Of a DNA stretch of 64,000 bases, positions 34,559-41,962 are shown piece by piece. The position numbers and the translations under genes are program-made. Position 1 is the stretch's first letter. Every line of letters starts with the position of its first letter. The stretch lies in assembly GCA_964493325.1 (NCBI GenBank), contig CAZBMD010000006.1, positions 1 through 64,000 of the forward strand, written 5' to 3'. Below the pieces are notes generated by a model, which saw only the letters and a list, made by a program, of their open reading frames with translations, ran no database searches and was not told the DNA's origin. The stretch comes from CAZBMD01 sp964493325 (GTDB lineage Bacteria > Babelota > Babeliae > Babelales > RVW-14).

Positions 34559-35827
34559 ATGAAAATTTTGAGAATATTGGCTATTGGAGCCTTATTGACT
34601 ACCATGAGTAGTAGCTGCCAACCTATGAATAATAATAATAATGAAAATGAAAAAGAAATAGTCTTTCCGATGCCTCCAAGTGGACTTAATTTTGACGAAA
34701 ATATTTTCAACCAAGACTACGAAGCCGGCTCAGAGTTCGGCGATAATGAGGAAAAGTCAAAAGAATTCATAAAAAATGTTTATAAAAACATTAATGCTTG
34801 TGAGCTTTTCTATCAAACAATGCTGCGTTATGCTTTAAATACATACAAAGCCGTACGTGATAATCCTAAAAAAGCTTTGGTAGGAGCTATAGGTGGAATA
34901 GGCGCGGCAGCTTATTATCTCGGGTTAAACCGTTTGATTCCATCGTTGTCACAGTCCTCTGTTGAAGTGGGTTTGCCGACGGTTTCGGCTACGGTCCCGA
35001 CAGTAGCCAACAATTCGGCTCTAGGCGCCTGGTGGGCAGACAAGTGGTCTGCATATTCTAAACTTGTAACTCGTATTCCTGAGCAATTAGACCCAGCTTA
35101 TTGGGTTGTAAAAACAGTTGAAGCATTCAGTCAGCCTGTTGCGACAGCATCTATTGAGTTAGCATCTAGTGTTCCAGAAGTAGAAAGCCTTGCAGGCGCA
35201 GCGTTGGTATCCTCTGAGGGCAGGAATTGGAAACCTTGGCTAATTGGAGGCGGTATAGCTGCTGCAAGTGTTATGCTAACTGTTTACTGGATTCGTAAAA
35301 AAATGCTTGCAACTCCCGCTGGTCAGCTTGCAGTAGAGGCTAAAAAGCTTAGGCGATTTATGGATCTATACAGCTATATGAGAAGTCTTGGGACGTTGAA
35401 CAATATAGGCGAAATGTATAAGCAGCCCGGAATAACAAAACCAAAAAAACACTTTAAAAAATTTTATTACGATCTAGGTGCTTATAAATTAATTCTGAAA
35501 GAAATACTCGATACTATCAAAGGCATAGAATTTCCCCTTCTTGAGGGCAACAGAAAAACACCTCAGGAGTCTCACAGAGATACAATGATAGGCAATGTTG
35601 AATCGTTACTAACGTTTATTGGATCGAAAGAAGAAAAGCTAAAATCTGGATTAGGCTTTAACAATGACAAGGCAGAAGATCTAAAAAATCATGTGAGTAA
35701 TCTAAAATCTTATGTCGTTGGTTCTTATAAACTTAAAGTGCATCGTCTGAAGTCTCTAGATGACTATCTTTTTGACCTATGGAATCAGCCGCCACATGAA
35801 GTAGTAGTTAAGGTTAAGAAAAAATAA
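34559..35827 (+). CDS. secreted/membrane protein of unknown function, second of a related pair
   Basis: 422 residues. The signal peptide (KILRILAIGALLTTMSSSCQP) ends just before Met-Asn-Asn; the Cys20 does not sit in a good lipobox. A poly-Asn/Glu stretch follows, then a Gly/Ala-rich hydrophobic segment (ALVGAIGGIGAAAYYLGLNR, about residue 106), a Ser/Val/Thr-rich linker, a second membrane helix (WLIGGGIAAASVMLTVYWIR, about 227-246) and a Lys-rich helical C-terminal domain of about 170 residues. Same architecture as the 33412 product. Unknown family. Its own terminator and upstream palindrome suggest independent transcription. Confidence 0.75.
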   Translation: MKILRILAIGALLTTMSSSCQPMNNNNNENEKEIVFPMPPSGLNFDENIFNQDYEAGSEFGDNEEKSKEFIKNVYKNINACELFYQTMLRYALNTYKAVRDNPKKALVGAIGGIGAAAYYLGLNRLIPSLSQSSVEVGLPTVSATVPTVANNSALGAWWADKWSAYSKLVTRIPEQLDPAYWVVKTVEAFSQPVATASIELASSVPEVESLAGAALVSSEGRNWKPWLIGGGIAAASVMLTVYWIRKKMLATPAGQLAVEAKKLRRFMDLYSYMRSLGTLNNIGEMYKQPGITKPKKHFKKFYYDLGAYKLILKEILDTIKGIEFPLLEGNRKTPQESHRDTMIGNVESLLTFIGSKEEKLKSGLGFNNDKAEDLKNHVSNLKSYVVGSYKLKVHRLKSLDDYLFDLWNQPPHEVVVKVKKK

Positions 35828-35832
35828 TTCAA

Positions 35833-35876
35833 TTTTCACGATAGACCATCTTTACAAAGATAGTCTATCGTGAAAA
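35833..35876. terminator. long hairpin after the second secreted-pair gene
   Basis: TTTTCACGATAGAC (35833-35846) pairs with GTCTATCGTGAAAA (35863-35876), and an inner ATCTTT/AAAGAT pair extends the stem to about 20 bp with a 2-base loop. Its arms carry T and A runs, so it could act as a terminator in either direction, although no separate T-tail follows on the plus strand. Confidence 0.7.
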
Positions 35877-35912
35877 AAGTAGGTTCAAGAGATTGTCGAG
35901 AGTCCTTTGTAT

Positions 35913-35976
35913 CTAATTTAAATTACTGAGCCACTGTGCAACTTTTTCGGCAAATTGCTCAGGGAGTTGTTGTCCG
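35913..35976 (-). pseudogene. detached fragment of the alaS 3' end
   Basis: Bases 35929-35976 are identical over 48 bp to 37012-37059, the end of alaS. In the alaS frame the fragment reads QQLPEQFAEKVAQWLS and then NLN plus a stop (35913-35915), against GLV plus a stop in the intact gene. The flanks on both sides differ from alaS. The fragment sits on the far side of the toxin-antitoxin module from alaS, so it looks like the product of a duplication or insertion event at this locus. Confidence 0.8.
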
Positions 35977-36063
35977 TCACAAACTTCTTTAAAGCGATCT
36001 GGGCTTTGCGCGGGTTAGCAATATGTTTGAGAGAAGGCTTCTTTGAGTTTTAAACTTTTATCC

Positions 36064-36456
36064 TCAAGATGAGGTTTTGCGTAAATCTTGAAATAACTTT
36101 AAAAACATTTTTCTGAATGTTTTTTGATCTTTTAATGCAAGAGTTCCAATTTTTCTGATAATGATACGATGATCCAGTGTGAAAAATTTCATTCTGATGG
36201 TACAGGCCTTTGGGAGCCCTGCTGCTGCATAATCTTCAATGATCGTATCGAGTGGCCATGGTTTGTTGCGTGCACTGGTGATCATTGCAAGAATTGAGTG
36301 CGAAATCTCGTTGTTAAAATTTTTATGAGACGAAAGGACTAGAGCGGGGCGTCGTTTTGTTTGACTGGAATCGGTAAACGGAAAAGGAACGACGACAATA
36401 TCAAACGCTTTATAGGTCTCTAAAATCTTGGGTGTCATTTTTTGAGTCCCACTCAT
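36064..36456 (-). CDS. MazF/PemK-family endoribonuclease toxin
   Basis: 130 residues, or 124 if the ATG at 36438 is used. The family core is AFDIVVVPFPFTDSSQTKRR followed by PALVLS, then ILAMITSARN and the TIRMKFFTLDHRIIIRKIGT segment. PemK/MazF toxins cleave single-stranded mRNA, often at short specific sequences, and are neutralised by a co-expressed antitoxin. The antitoxin gene lies directly upstream and overlaps this frame by 47 bases (29 from the inner ATG). The last 45 codons are duplicated as a damaged copy at 36787-36923. All family landmarks are present, so it is probably active. Confidence 0.92.
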   Translation of the reverse strand: MSGTQKMTPKILETYKAFDIVVVPFPFTDSSQTKRRPALVLSSHKNFNNEISHSILAMITSARNKPWPLDTIIEDYAAAGLPKACTIRMKFFTLDHRIIIRKIGTLALKDQKTFRKMFLKLFQDLRKTSS

Positions 36457-36637
36457 TCAGGGTTGATTCTACTGATTTAAGATACATAACATCGGTTGCC
36501 GTTGCTTTTCTGATTTCGACATGATTGTCTCGTGTGATTTCAAAAATAATATGATCCCCTTTTTTAAGACCTAAAGTAGCGCGTATTTCTTTGGGTATGG
36601 TTGCTTGGAACTTAGAGGTTAATTTTGAATTGGCCAT
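36410..36637 (-). CDS. AbrB/MazE-type antitoxin
   Basis: 75 residues. A swapped-hairpin AbrB DNA-binding domain fills the first 45 residues: SKLTSKFQATIPKEIRATLG, then LKKGDHIIFEI. The acidic C-terminus (STLNEWDSKNDTQDF) is the usual toxin-neutralising tail. GAAGGGA lies about 8 bases before the ATG. As in other modules of this kind it should bind the toxin and repress its own promoter (family knowledge). It overlaps the toxin gene, giving coupled translation. Confidence 0.92.
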   Translation of the reverse strand: MANSKLTSKFQATIPKEIRATLGLKKGDHIIFEITRDNHVEIRKATATDVMYLKSVESTLNEWDSKNDTQDFRDL

Positions 36638-36730
36638 TTTTTAAAATCCCTTCTTCTTATTGGTATTACTAGTATTACCGTAATACATCTGAAGAGAAAA
36701 AGCAAATTAAAAATCCTAAAATCAATTTTT

Positions 36731-36770
36731 ATGCTCAAAGCGACGTTTTCATTGTTTTGAGCATTTTTTA
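36731..36770 (+). terminator. hairpin with T-run between antitoxin and toxin fragment
   Basis: ATGCTCAAA (36731-36739) pairs with TTTGAGCAT (36756-36764), followed by TTTTTATT on the plus strand. It has the shape of a plus-strand terminator, yet no intact plus-strand gene precedes it. It may be a remnant of inserted DNA, or an operator region for the antitoxin promoter on the minus strand. Confidence 0.4.
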
Positions 36771-36786
36771 TTCACTAAAAATTATG

Positions 36787-36923
36787 CTCAAGATGAGGTT
36801 TTGCGTAAATCTTGAAATAACTTTAAAAACATTTGGCTGAATGTTTTTTTGATCTTTTAATGCAAGAATTCCAATTTTTTTGATAATGATACGATGATCC
36901 TGTGTGAAAAATTTCATTCTGAT
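36787..36923 (-). pseudogene. truncated second copy of the toxin gene 3' end
   Basis: Bases 36787-36923 match 36063-36198, the last 45 codons of the MazF/PemK gene, at about 95 percent identity. There are a few substitutions and one extra T in a T-run, which shifts the frame. No 5' part is present. It lies between the antitoxin promoter region and the alaS terminator. It is a decayed partial duplication or the remnant of an earlier module. Confidence 0.85.
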
Positions 36924-36942
36924 TTCAAAAGAACTTCTTTTT

Positions 36943-36989
36943 AAAAAGACCGTTACTGATACATCAAAGTTATCAGCAACGGTCTTTTT
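36943..36989 (-). terminator. intrinsic terminator of alaS
   Basis: AAAAAGACCGTT (36943-36954) pairs with AACGGTCTTTTT (36978-36989). An inner CTGATA/TATCAG extends the stem to about 18 bp with a single mismatch and a 9-base loop. It ends in TTTTT on the minus strand, 7 bases after the alaS stop. Confidence 0.9.
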
Positions 36990-36995
36990 GTATAT

Positions 36996-39602
36996 TTAAA
37001 CAAGCCCGCTCAGCCACTGTGCAACTTTTTCGGCAAATTGCTCAGGGAGTTGTTGTCCGCCACCTTGAATTTGCTTTGAGCTGCCGCCGCCTTTAAGGTT
37101 CCAGGTAACTTTTAAAAATTCTGCAAATTTTTTCAAATCAATCTGCGCTTCGTGCTGCTTAGCAACGTAGGCAAAAAATCCAAACCGGTTATCAAGTTTG
37201 GTGACAAGGCAGTAAAAGCCTGGTGCAATTTTTTCAAGTTCTGTTGCAATGCCCTTGAGCTCATCGCCTTGTACATCGTCAAGTTCACGATACAAAAAGG
37301 GAACTGATCCAATATTTTTCATCTCAAGCTTCCAGTCTGGCAATTGTGACTTTATCAGCTGCTTTTTCAGTTGCTTAATCTGCGTTAGTGCATGTGAATA
37401 ATTTTCTTGTAGCTTTGCAACTGCTGATACAACGTCGTCTTGCTTGACCTTAAATTCTTCGCTTAATTTTTTTGTTGAGCTAAATGATTGTTGAAACAGC
37501 TTAAGCGCTTCTGGGCCGGTAACGGCAAAAAGCCTTCTGACGCCTGTTGACAGAGCGGTGTCGCTGGTGATTTTAAATGCACCAATAATGCCGGTGTTGT
37601 GTGCATGCGTGCCGCCGCATAGCTCTGCTGAAAAGCCAGGAATTTGGACAACGCGGACATTTTCTGGGTTATATTTTTCACCAAAAAATGAGATCACGCC
37701 TTGTGTTTTTGCGTCCTGTAGGGTTGTATTAAAAATGTTGGTTGGAATGGCTTCTTGAATTTTTTGGTTTACCAAGTTTTCTACCGCTTCAATCTGATCT
37801 TTGGTCATTGCTTCGTGATGCGTAAAATCAAAGCGCAGATACGAAGCGCACACCAGTGAACCTGCTTGTTTGACCTGCTTGCCAAGTATTTCAATAAGTG
37901 CAGCTTGTAGCATGTGTGTTGCGGTGTGGTTGCGTACTGTTTCCATACGCGTTTGCTCGTTAACTTTGCTGTGCGCGCTGTCACCAACGTTAATTTCTGG
38001 CGTTGGGCCTACAGGGAGCGCCAACTTGATAGCGATAGCGGGGTGTTTGTGGTCGCCGGTTTTTTTCAAATCAACAACGTCAAACGTATGTCCATTGATG
38101 GTTACCCAGCCGTGGTCGTTAACCTGTCCGCCACATTCAACATAAAAAGGTGATTCTTCGGTAATAATCCATGCCTCATTGTCGATAATGCTTGAAAAAA
38201 GTATGCGGCTGGTGGTTTCGAGTGTCTCGTAGCCAACAAATTTGGTTGAAACATTTTCGGTTACAAAAATATCTTGCACTGCTTCTTTGTTCTTTTTCCC
38301 CGAAAGTTCTTGTTGTTTTTTCATCTCAGTTTCAAAAGCAGGCAAGTCGATGGAAAATCCACGTTCTTGAGCCATCAGCTGCGTTAGCTCTGGTGGAAAA
38401 CCGTAGGTATCGTACAATTTGAACATGTGCTCGCCCGGGATGATGGTTGAGCCAGCTTTGGTTTGCTCTTCAACAAATTTTGCCAAAATATTTTGACCTT
38501 GTACTAAGTTGGCCGAAAACCGTTCAATTTCGCTGTTCAAAAGGTTGATGATGAGTGATTTGTTGGTCACAAGTTCAGGAAAAATAATGCCCATGTGAGT
38601 GATAAAGTGCTCAGCAAGTTTGGCAAGGAGCTGCTGGTCATCAGATAATTTTTGTGCAAACAATGCCGCTCTTCTGATGATTTTACGCAGAACATAGCCT
38701 CGTCCATCATTGGCAGGGCTACAGCCATCGGCAATGAGGAGCGATGATGATCTGACGTGATCACCAAGAACATGAAAGGCCGCTTTGAGGTTGTCATCAC
38801 CAGCGGCGTACGAAATGCCGGTTAGCTCTTCAAGCGCTTTAATCAGCGTTGTAAAAAGGTCGGTGTGGTAGACGTTGTCTTTGCCTTGCAGAACCATGCA
38901 CAGTCGCTCCAGACCCATGCCGGTATCAACGCCTGTTTGGGTGAGGGGTTGCAGTGCTCCATCGGTTTGACGGTTATACTGCATAAAAACAAGGTTCCAG
39001 ATTTCGATGTAGCGCGGGCTATCAGAACCTGGGCTTGCATGTTCAAACGGACCTTGTTTTTCAGGACCGCGATCGTAATAAATTTCGCTGCATGGGCCGC
39101 ATGGACCGGTTTCGCCCATTGCCCAAAAGTTATCTTTTTCGCCTAAGCGAAAGATGCGTTCTGGCGGGATGCCAACAATTTTGTTCCAGATTTCATAGGC
39201 TTCATCATCGGTGGTAAACACGGTGACAAAAAGTTTTTCAGGAGGAAGGTGCAGGTGCTTTGTCAAAAGGTCCCAGGCAAACTCAATGGCCTCTTTTTTG
39301 AAGTAATCGCCGAATGAAAAGTTTCCCAGCATCTCAAAAAAGGTAAGGTGGCGCTCGGTAAATCCAACGGCGTCAAGGTCGTTGTGCTTGCCACCAGCGC
39401 GGACGCACTTCTGGCTTGATGTAGCGCGGACATACGACCGTTTTTCTTTGCCCAAAAAGAGGTCTTTAAACTGGTTCATTCCCGCATTGGTGAATAGCAG
39501 TGTTGGGTCTTCTGCTGGAATGAGTGATGAGCTGGGGACAACGGTGTGATTATGTTGCTCAAAAAAATCGAGGAATTTTTTTCTGATATCAAACGAGTTC
39601 AT
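36996..39602 (-). CDS. alaS: alanyl-tRNA synthetase
   Basis: 868 residues from the ATG at 39602, chosen because AAGG lies 7 bases upstream; an ATG fifteen bases earlier lacks a site. It charges tRNA-Ala in the cytosol. The class II core begins FDIRKKFLDFFEQHNHTVVP then SSSLIPAEDPTLLFTNAGMN, with motif 2-type TERHLTFFEMLGNFSFGDYF. The editing domain has zinc ligands in HTATH and CGGTHAHNTG. The C-terminal DHHA1 domain (GGGSSKQIQGGGQQLPEQF) is present. Length is normal. The last coding bases are duplicated at 35929, beyond a toxin-antitoxin module, suggesting recombination at this 3' end. Confidence 0.98.
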   Translation of the reverse strand: MNSFDIRKKFLDFFEQHNHTVVPSSSLIPAEDPTLLFTNAGMNQFKDLFLGKEKRSYVRATSSQKCVRAGGKHNDLDAVGFTERHLTFFEMLGNFSFGDYFKKEAIEFAWDLLTKHLHLPPEKLFVTVFTTDDEAYEIWNKIVGIPPERIFRLGEKDNFWAMGETGPCGPCSEIYYDRGPEKQGPFEHASPGSDSPRYIEIWNLVFMQYNRQTDGALQPLTQTGVDTGMGLERLCMVLQGKDNVYHTDLFTTLIKALEELTGISYAAGDDNLKAAFHVLGDHVRSSSLLIADGCSPANDGRGYVLRKIIRRAALFAQKLSDDQQLLAKLAEHFITHMGIIFPELVTNKSLIINLLNSEIERFSANLVQGQNILAKFVEEQTKAGSTIIPGEHMFKLYDTYGFPPELTQLMAQERGFSIDLPAFETEMKKQQELSGKKNKEAVQDIFVTENVSTKFVGYETLETTSRILFSSIIDNEAWIITEESPFYVECGGQVNDHGWVTINGHTFDVVDLKKTGDHKHPAIAIKLALPVGPTPEINVGDSAHSKVNEQTRMETVRNHTATHMLQAALIEILGKQVKQAGSLVCASYLRFDFTHHEAMTKDQIEAVENLVNQKIQEAIPTNIFNTTLQDAKTQGVISFFGEKYNPENVRVVQIPGFSAELCGGTHAHNTGIIGAFKITSDTALSTGVRRLFAVTGPEALKLFQQSFSSTKKLSEEFKVKQDDVVSAVAKLQENYSHALTQIKQLKKQLIKSQLPDWKLEMKNIGSVPFLYRELDDVQGDELKGIATELEKIAPGFYCLVTKLDNRFGFFAYVAKQHEAQIDLKKFAEFLKVTWNLKGGGSSKQIQGGGQQLPEQFAEKVAQWLSGLV

Positions 39603-39694
39603 GAGGGTGCCTTGCATCTTAACAAAACGGACAAAAAGTTTCTAAAAAAAGCTGGGATCAGCCTACCATGTTTGTCAAATTCCGTAAAATGCAG

Positions 39695-39722
39695 AGGGGT
39701 GCTTGCCTGAGCAAGCACCCCT
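39695..39722 (-). terminator. strong hairpin after a secreted-protein gene
   Basis: AGGGGTGCTTGC (39695-39706) and GCAAGCACCCCT (39711-39722) make a perfect 12-bp stem around CTGA. It begins 18 bases after the stop of the minus-strand gene at 39741. The downstream minus-strand tail (CTGCATTTTACGG) is only moderately T-rich. Confidence 0.7.
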
Positions 39723-39740
39723 TAAAAAAGTCTAAGCAGG

Positions 39741-40364
39741 TTATTGTCGCGAGTAAAATTGCACATTTTCAACAAGATGAGCAGGATATTTGTAGACGTT
39801 GATGCACAGCTCTTTGTAGCCTGCTTCTTCAACGTTGTTATCGGGGAAAAAATGAAAGAAGTTTAATAGATCGTCAACTGCTGCACTATGATTTTGTGGA
39901 TAGGTGCAAACGATTTTTCGTTCGATATTGTCATGTTTTTGTGACTGTTTTAGAATAATTTCTAGCGTATCAAGTGCTTGCTGCAAAAACGGTTTGGCCA
40001 GGATTTTATCGCTGTATCCAGGGGCTGAAATTCTTATGTGGCCATTTGTTTGTCTGACAAAAAAGATATGCGCTAGATACTGGCTTTGCTCGTCGAGCAT
40101 CAGTATTATTTCGCGCTTTTTTTCATTAAATTCTTGTAGCATATTTGCTTTTGCATGTTCGGCGTCTTTTGGGTTGTTTGCAAGATACAGGGGATCTATT
40201 TTTTCCCATATTATTTCCTTTATGTTGGCGTCAAAATCATGAATGTTCTCAGCGTTGACGGTGGCAACCTGTGCATTTTTTAAAATATTGTCTACGCCGT
40301 CTTGCATAGCTGTGCATGAGCCAAAGACTCCAATGGCTGCGCAAAGTATTAATATTGTTTTCAT
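39741..40364 (-). CDS. secreted protein of unknown function
   Basis: 207 residues with an N-terminal signal peptide (KTILILCAAIGVFGSCTA) followed by Met20. FGSC could be a weak lipobox, so a lipoprotein is possible. The mature part is mixed helix and strand, with EKKREIILMLDEQSQYLAHI as one clear segment and an HIRISAPGYSDKILAKPF block. No known family was recognised. AAAGGAG precedes the ATG by 6 bases. The gene stands alone with its own terminator. Confidence 0.75.
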   Translation of the reverse strand: MKTILILCAAIGVFGSCTAMQDGVDNILKNAQVATVNAENIHDFDANIKEIIWEKIDPLYLANNPKDAEHAKANMLQEFNEKKREIILMLDEQSQYLAHIFFVRQTNGHIRISAPGYSDKILAKPFLQQALDTLEIILKQSQKHDNIERKIVCTYPQNHSAAVDDLLNFFHFFPDNNVEEAGYKELCINVYKYPAHLVENVQFYSRQ

Positions 40365-40580
40365 GGCGACTCCTTTTTTTATAAAAAACTATAACTCGGC
40401 ACATATTTTTTATGTTAAATATCAGGATATAAATTTGCACTCAACCGTACAGAATAGAAGTTCTTATTGTCAATACTAATCACATTTAATTGATCATCTT
40501 GCAATTTCTACCAAAACGAAACTCTTTTCTGATAACATTGAGCGGACATTTGTAAATAATAAGGTGAAGGAGAAAAACTC

Positions 40581-41426
40581 GTGAAGAAATTACGGCTTTT
40601 GATTTTTATTGTCATTATGATGGTCTGCAATAGGTTTAATGCTGCTATTCTTGAAGACAATTCCAGTTCGGATGACGAGGTTTGCAGTGCGAGTGATATG
40701 TCTTTGTATCAAGCGATTGATAGCAAAGATATCCCTTTGATAGAGCGTTTGCTTATTCAATCTCCAGATGTGATTAATGACTCTTTTCATGATAGATGGA
40801 ATCCCTTGGTGTATGTTTTGCACTACTATGGACATGATTATGACTTTGTGCATAAAGTTGCAGAGCTTCTTCTTGAAAACGGAGCATTAATTGATGTGTG
40901 GCGCTATGAAGCTGGTTACAAATTAGCTCCTATTCATTACATTGCTGCATATGGTTATGCTGATATGTTGCATATGTTTCTCAAACACAATCCTTCTATG
41001 GACAAGTTGATAGATGATGGCAGAGGGGGCACCGCGCTTCATTATGCCGCAGGCAAGCGATTACCCAATTTAGGATCTTACAAAGTCAGGGGTCGTTCGT
41101 GGAGTCCTTCTGCAGACAGGCGGGCTCAATTAATGACTGACGAGGCTGTAGAAGCTGTAGAAAAAAAAGTTGGGTATGATCATACCTGTAGATTATATCT
41201 TACTCCTGAAGAAGAACATATAAATCGTTTGTGGGTTGTAAGAAATTTGCTTGAGAGTGGTGTACCTATTGACAAGTCTGATGCTACAGGAAAGACTCCG
41301 GTAGAATATGGCAGAGAGCATTTTACGTTGGTTGCACGGTTGCTTGAGCAGTGGTCGGTAAGGCCAATTGAGCAAATTGTGACCATTGAAGATATTTTAA
41401 AAGAATTAAAAAGCGACCGAACATAG
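40581..41426 (+). CDS. secreted ankyrin-repeat protein
   Basis: 281 residues from a GTG at 40581, eight bases after AAGGAG. The signal peptide (KKLRLLIFIVIMMVCNRFNA) is followed by an acidic stretch (EDNSSSDDEV) and about five ankyrin-like units: MSLYQAIDSKDIPLIERLLI, KVAELLLENGALIDVWRYEA, APIHYIAAYGYADMLHMFLK, RGGTALHYAAGKRLPN and a last VVRNLLESGVPIDKSDATGK. A basic insert (SYKVRGRSWSPSADRRAQ) interrupts the array. Ankyrin repeats bind other proteins; export plus an intracellular lifestyle would suit a host-directed effector, which is inference. No type-specific secretion signal can be read. Confidence 0.85.
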   Translation: MKKLRLLIFIVIMMVCNRFNAAILEDNSSSDDEVCSASDMSLYQAIDSKDIPLIERLLIQSPDVINDSFHDRWNPLVYVLHYYGHDYDFVHKVAELLLENGALIDVWRYEAGYKLAPIHYIAAYGYADMLHMFLKHNPSMDKLIDDGRGGTALHYAAGKRLPNLGSYKVRGRSWSPSADRRAQLMTDEAVEAVEKKVGYDHTCRLYLTPEEEHINRLWVVRNLLESGVPIDKSDATGKTPVEYGREHFTLVARLLEQWSVRPIEQIVTIEDILKELKSDRT

Positions 41427-41557
41427 CCTGATATCTTATAGCTGAAGGATATAAAACTTTTGTGATGGGATAGATTTTTGTAATATTGTAGAAATTATAA
41501 AAAATCATTTGTTAGGGTAAAAAGTAGTTTCTGTATAAAAAATTTTGGAGGACGACT

Positions 41558-41956
41558 ATGTCAGTTGGAGCTTATCTTAGTTCATTTCTTGAGAGTGTAA
41601 AAAAGTTTTGGAATGAAGTTGATCTGAAAAAGTGGTCAGAAGACATTGGAGGATCATCGTCAGAAGCTGTCGAAGCTGCGATGTATTTTGGTCTATGTTT
41701 TTGTACCGGTTTTTTGTTTAAAAAATATTGTAAAATTGTCATCACCTGCCTTGTTTTTTCAGTAATTTTGATCAAAGTTATGGAATACAATCATCTTATC
41801 GGCATTGACTGGAATGCGATGAGCGCTATGTTTGGACTTGAGTCTGCCACAGATTTTAATTCACTGCTTAATCTCTTTTTTGATTGGATTAAAAATCATT
41901 TGCTTCTGTTCATCGCTTCAAGCGTTGGCTTTTTGGTTGGTTATAAATTAGGATAA
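41558..41956 (+). CDS. small membrane protein, FUN14-like
   Basis: 132 residues with three hydrophobic segments: AAMYFGLCFCTGFLFKKYCK, VITCLVFSVILIKVM and LLLFIASSVGFLVGYKLG. The order GxxxGFxxKKxxK, then a helix, then IDWN, then a terminal GFxxGxKLG resembles the FUN14 family of small membrane proteins, but similarity is by eye only. GGAGG lies 6 bases before the ATG. It is 6 bases upstream of the GspE/PilB-like gene, so the two are probably co-transcribed; a functional link is not established. Confidence 0.7.
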   Translation: MSVGAYLSSFLESVKKFWNEVDLKKWSEDIGGSSSEAVEAAMYFGLCFCTGFLFKKYCKIVITCLVFSVILIKVMEYNHLIGIDWNAMSAMFGLESATDFNSLLNLFFDWIKNHLLLFIASSVGFLVGYKLG

Positions 41957-41962
41957 AAAAAT

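Noticed and set aside
34610..34625. Lipobox at Cys20 of the 34559 product.
   Set aside because: The residues before the Cys (SSS) do not match the L/V/I at -3 rule; a plain signal peptide is more likely.
35833..35876. Possible tRNA or small RNA gene at the long hairpin.
   Set aside because: A single perfect hairpin without cloverleaf features; a terminator is the simpler reading.
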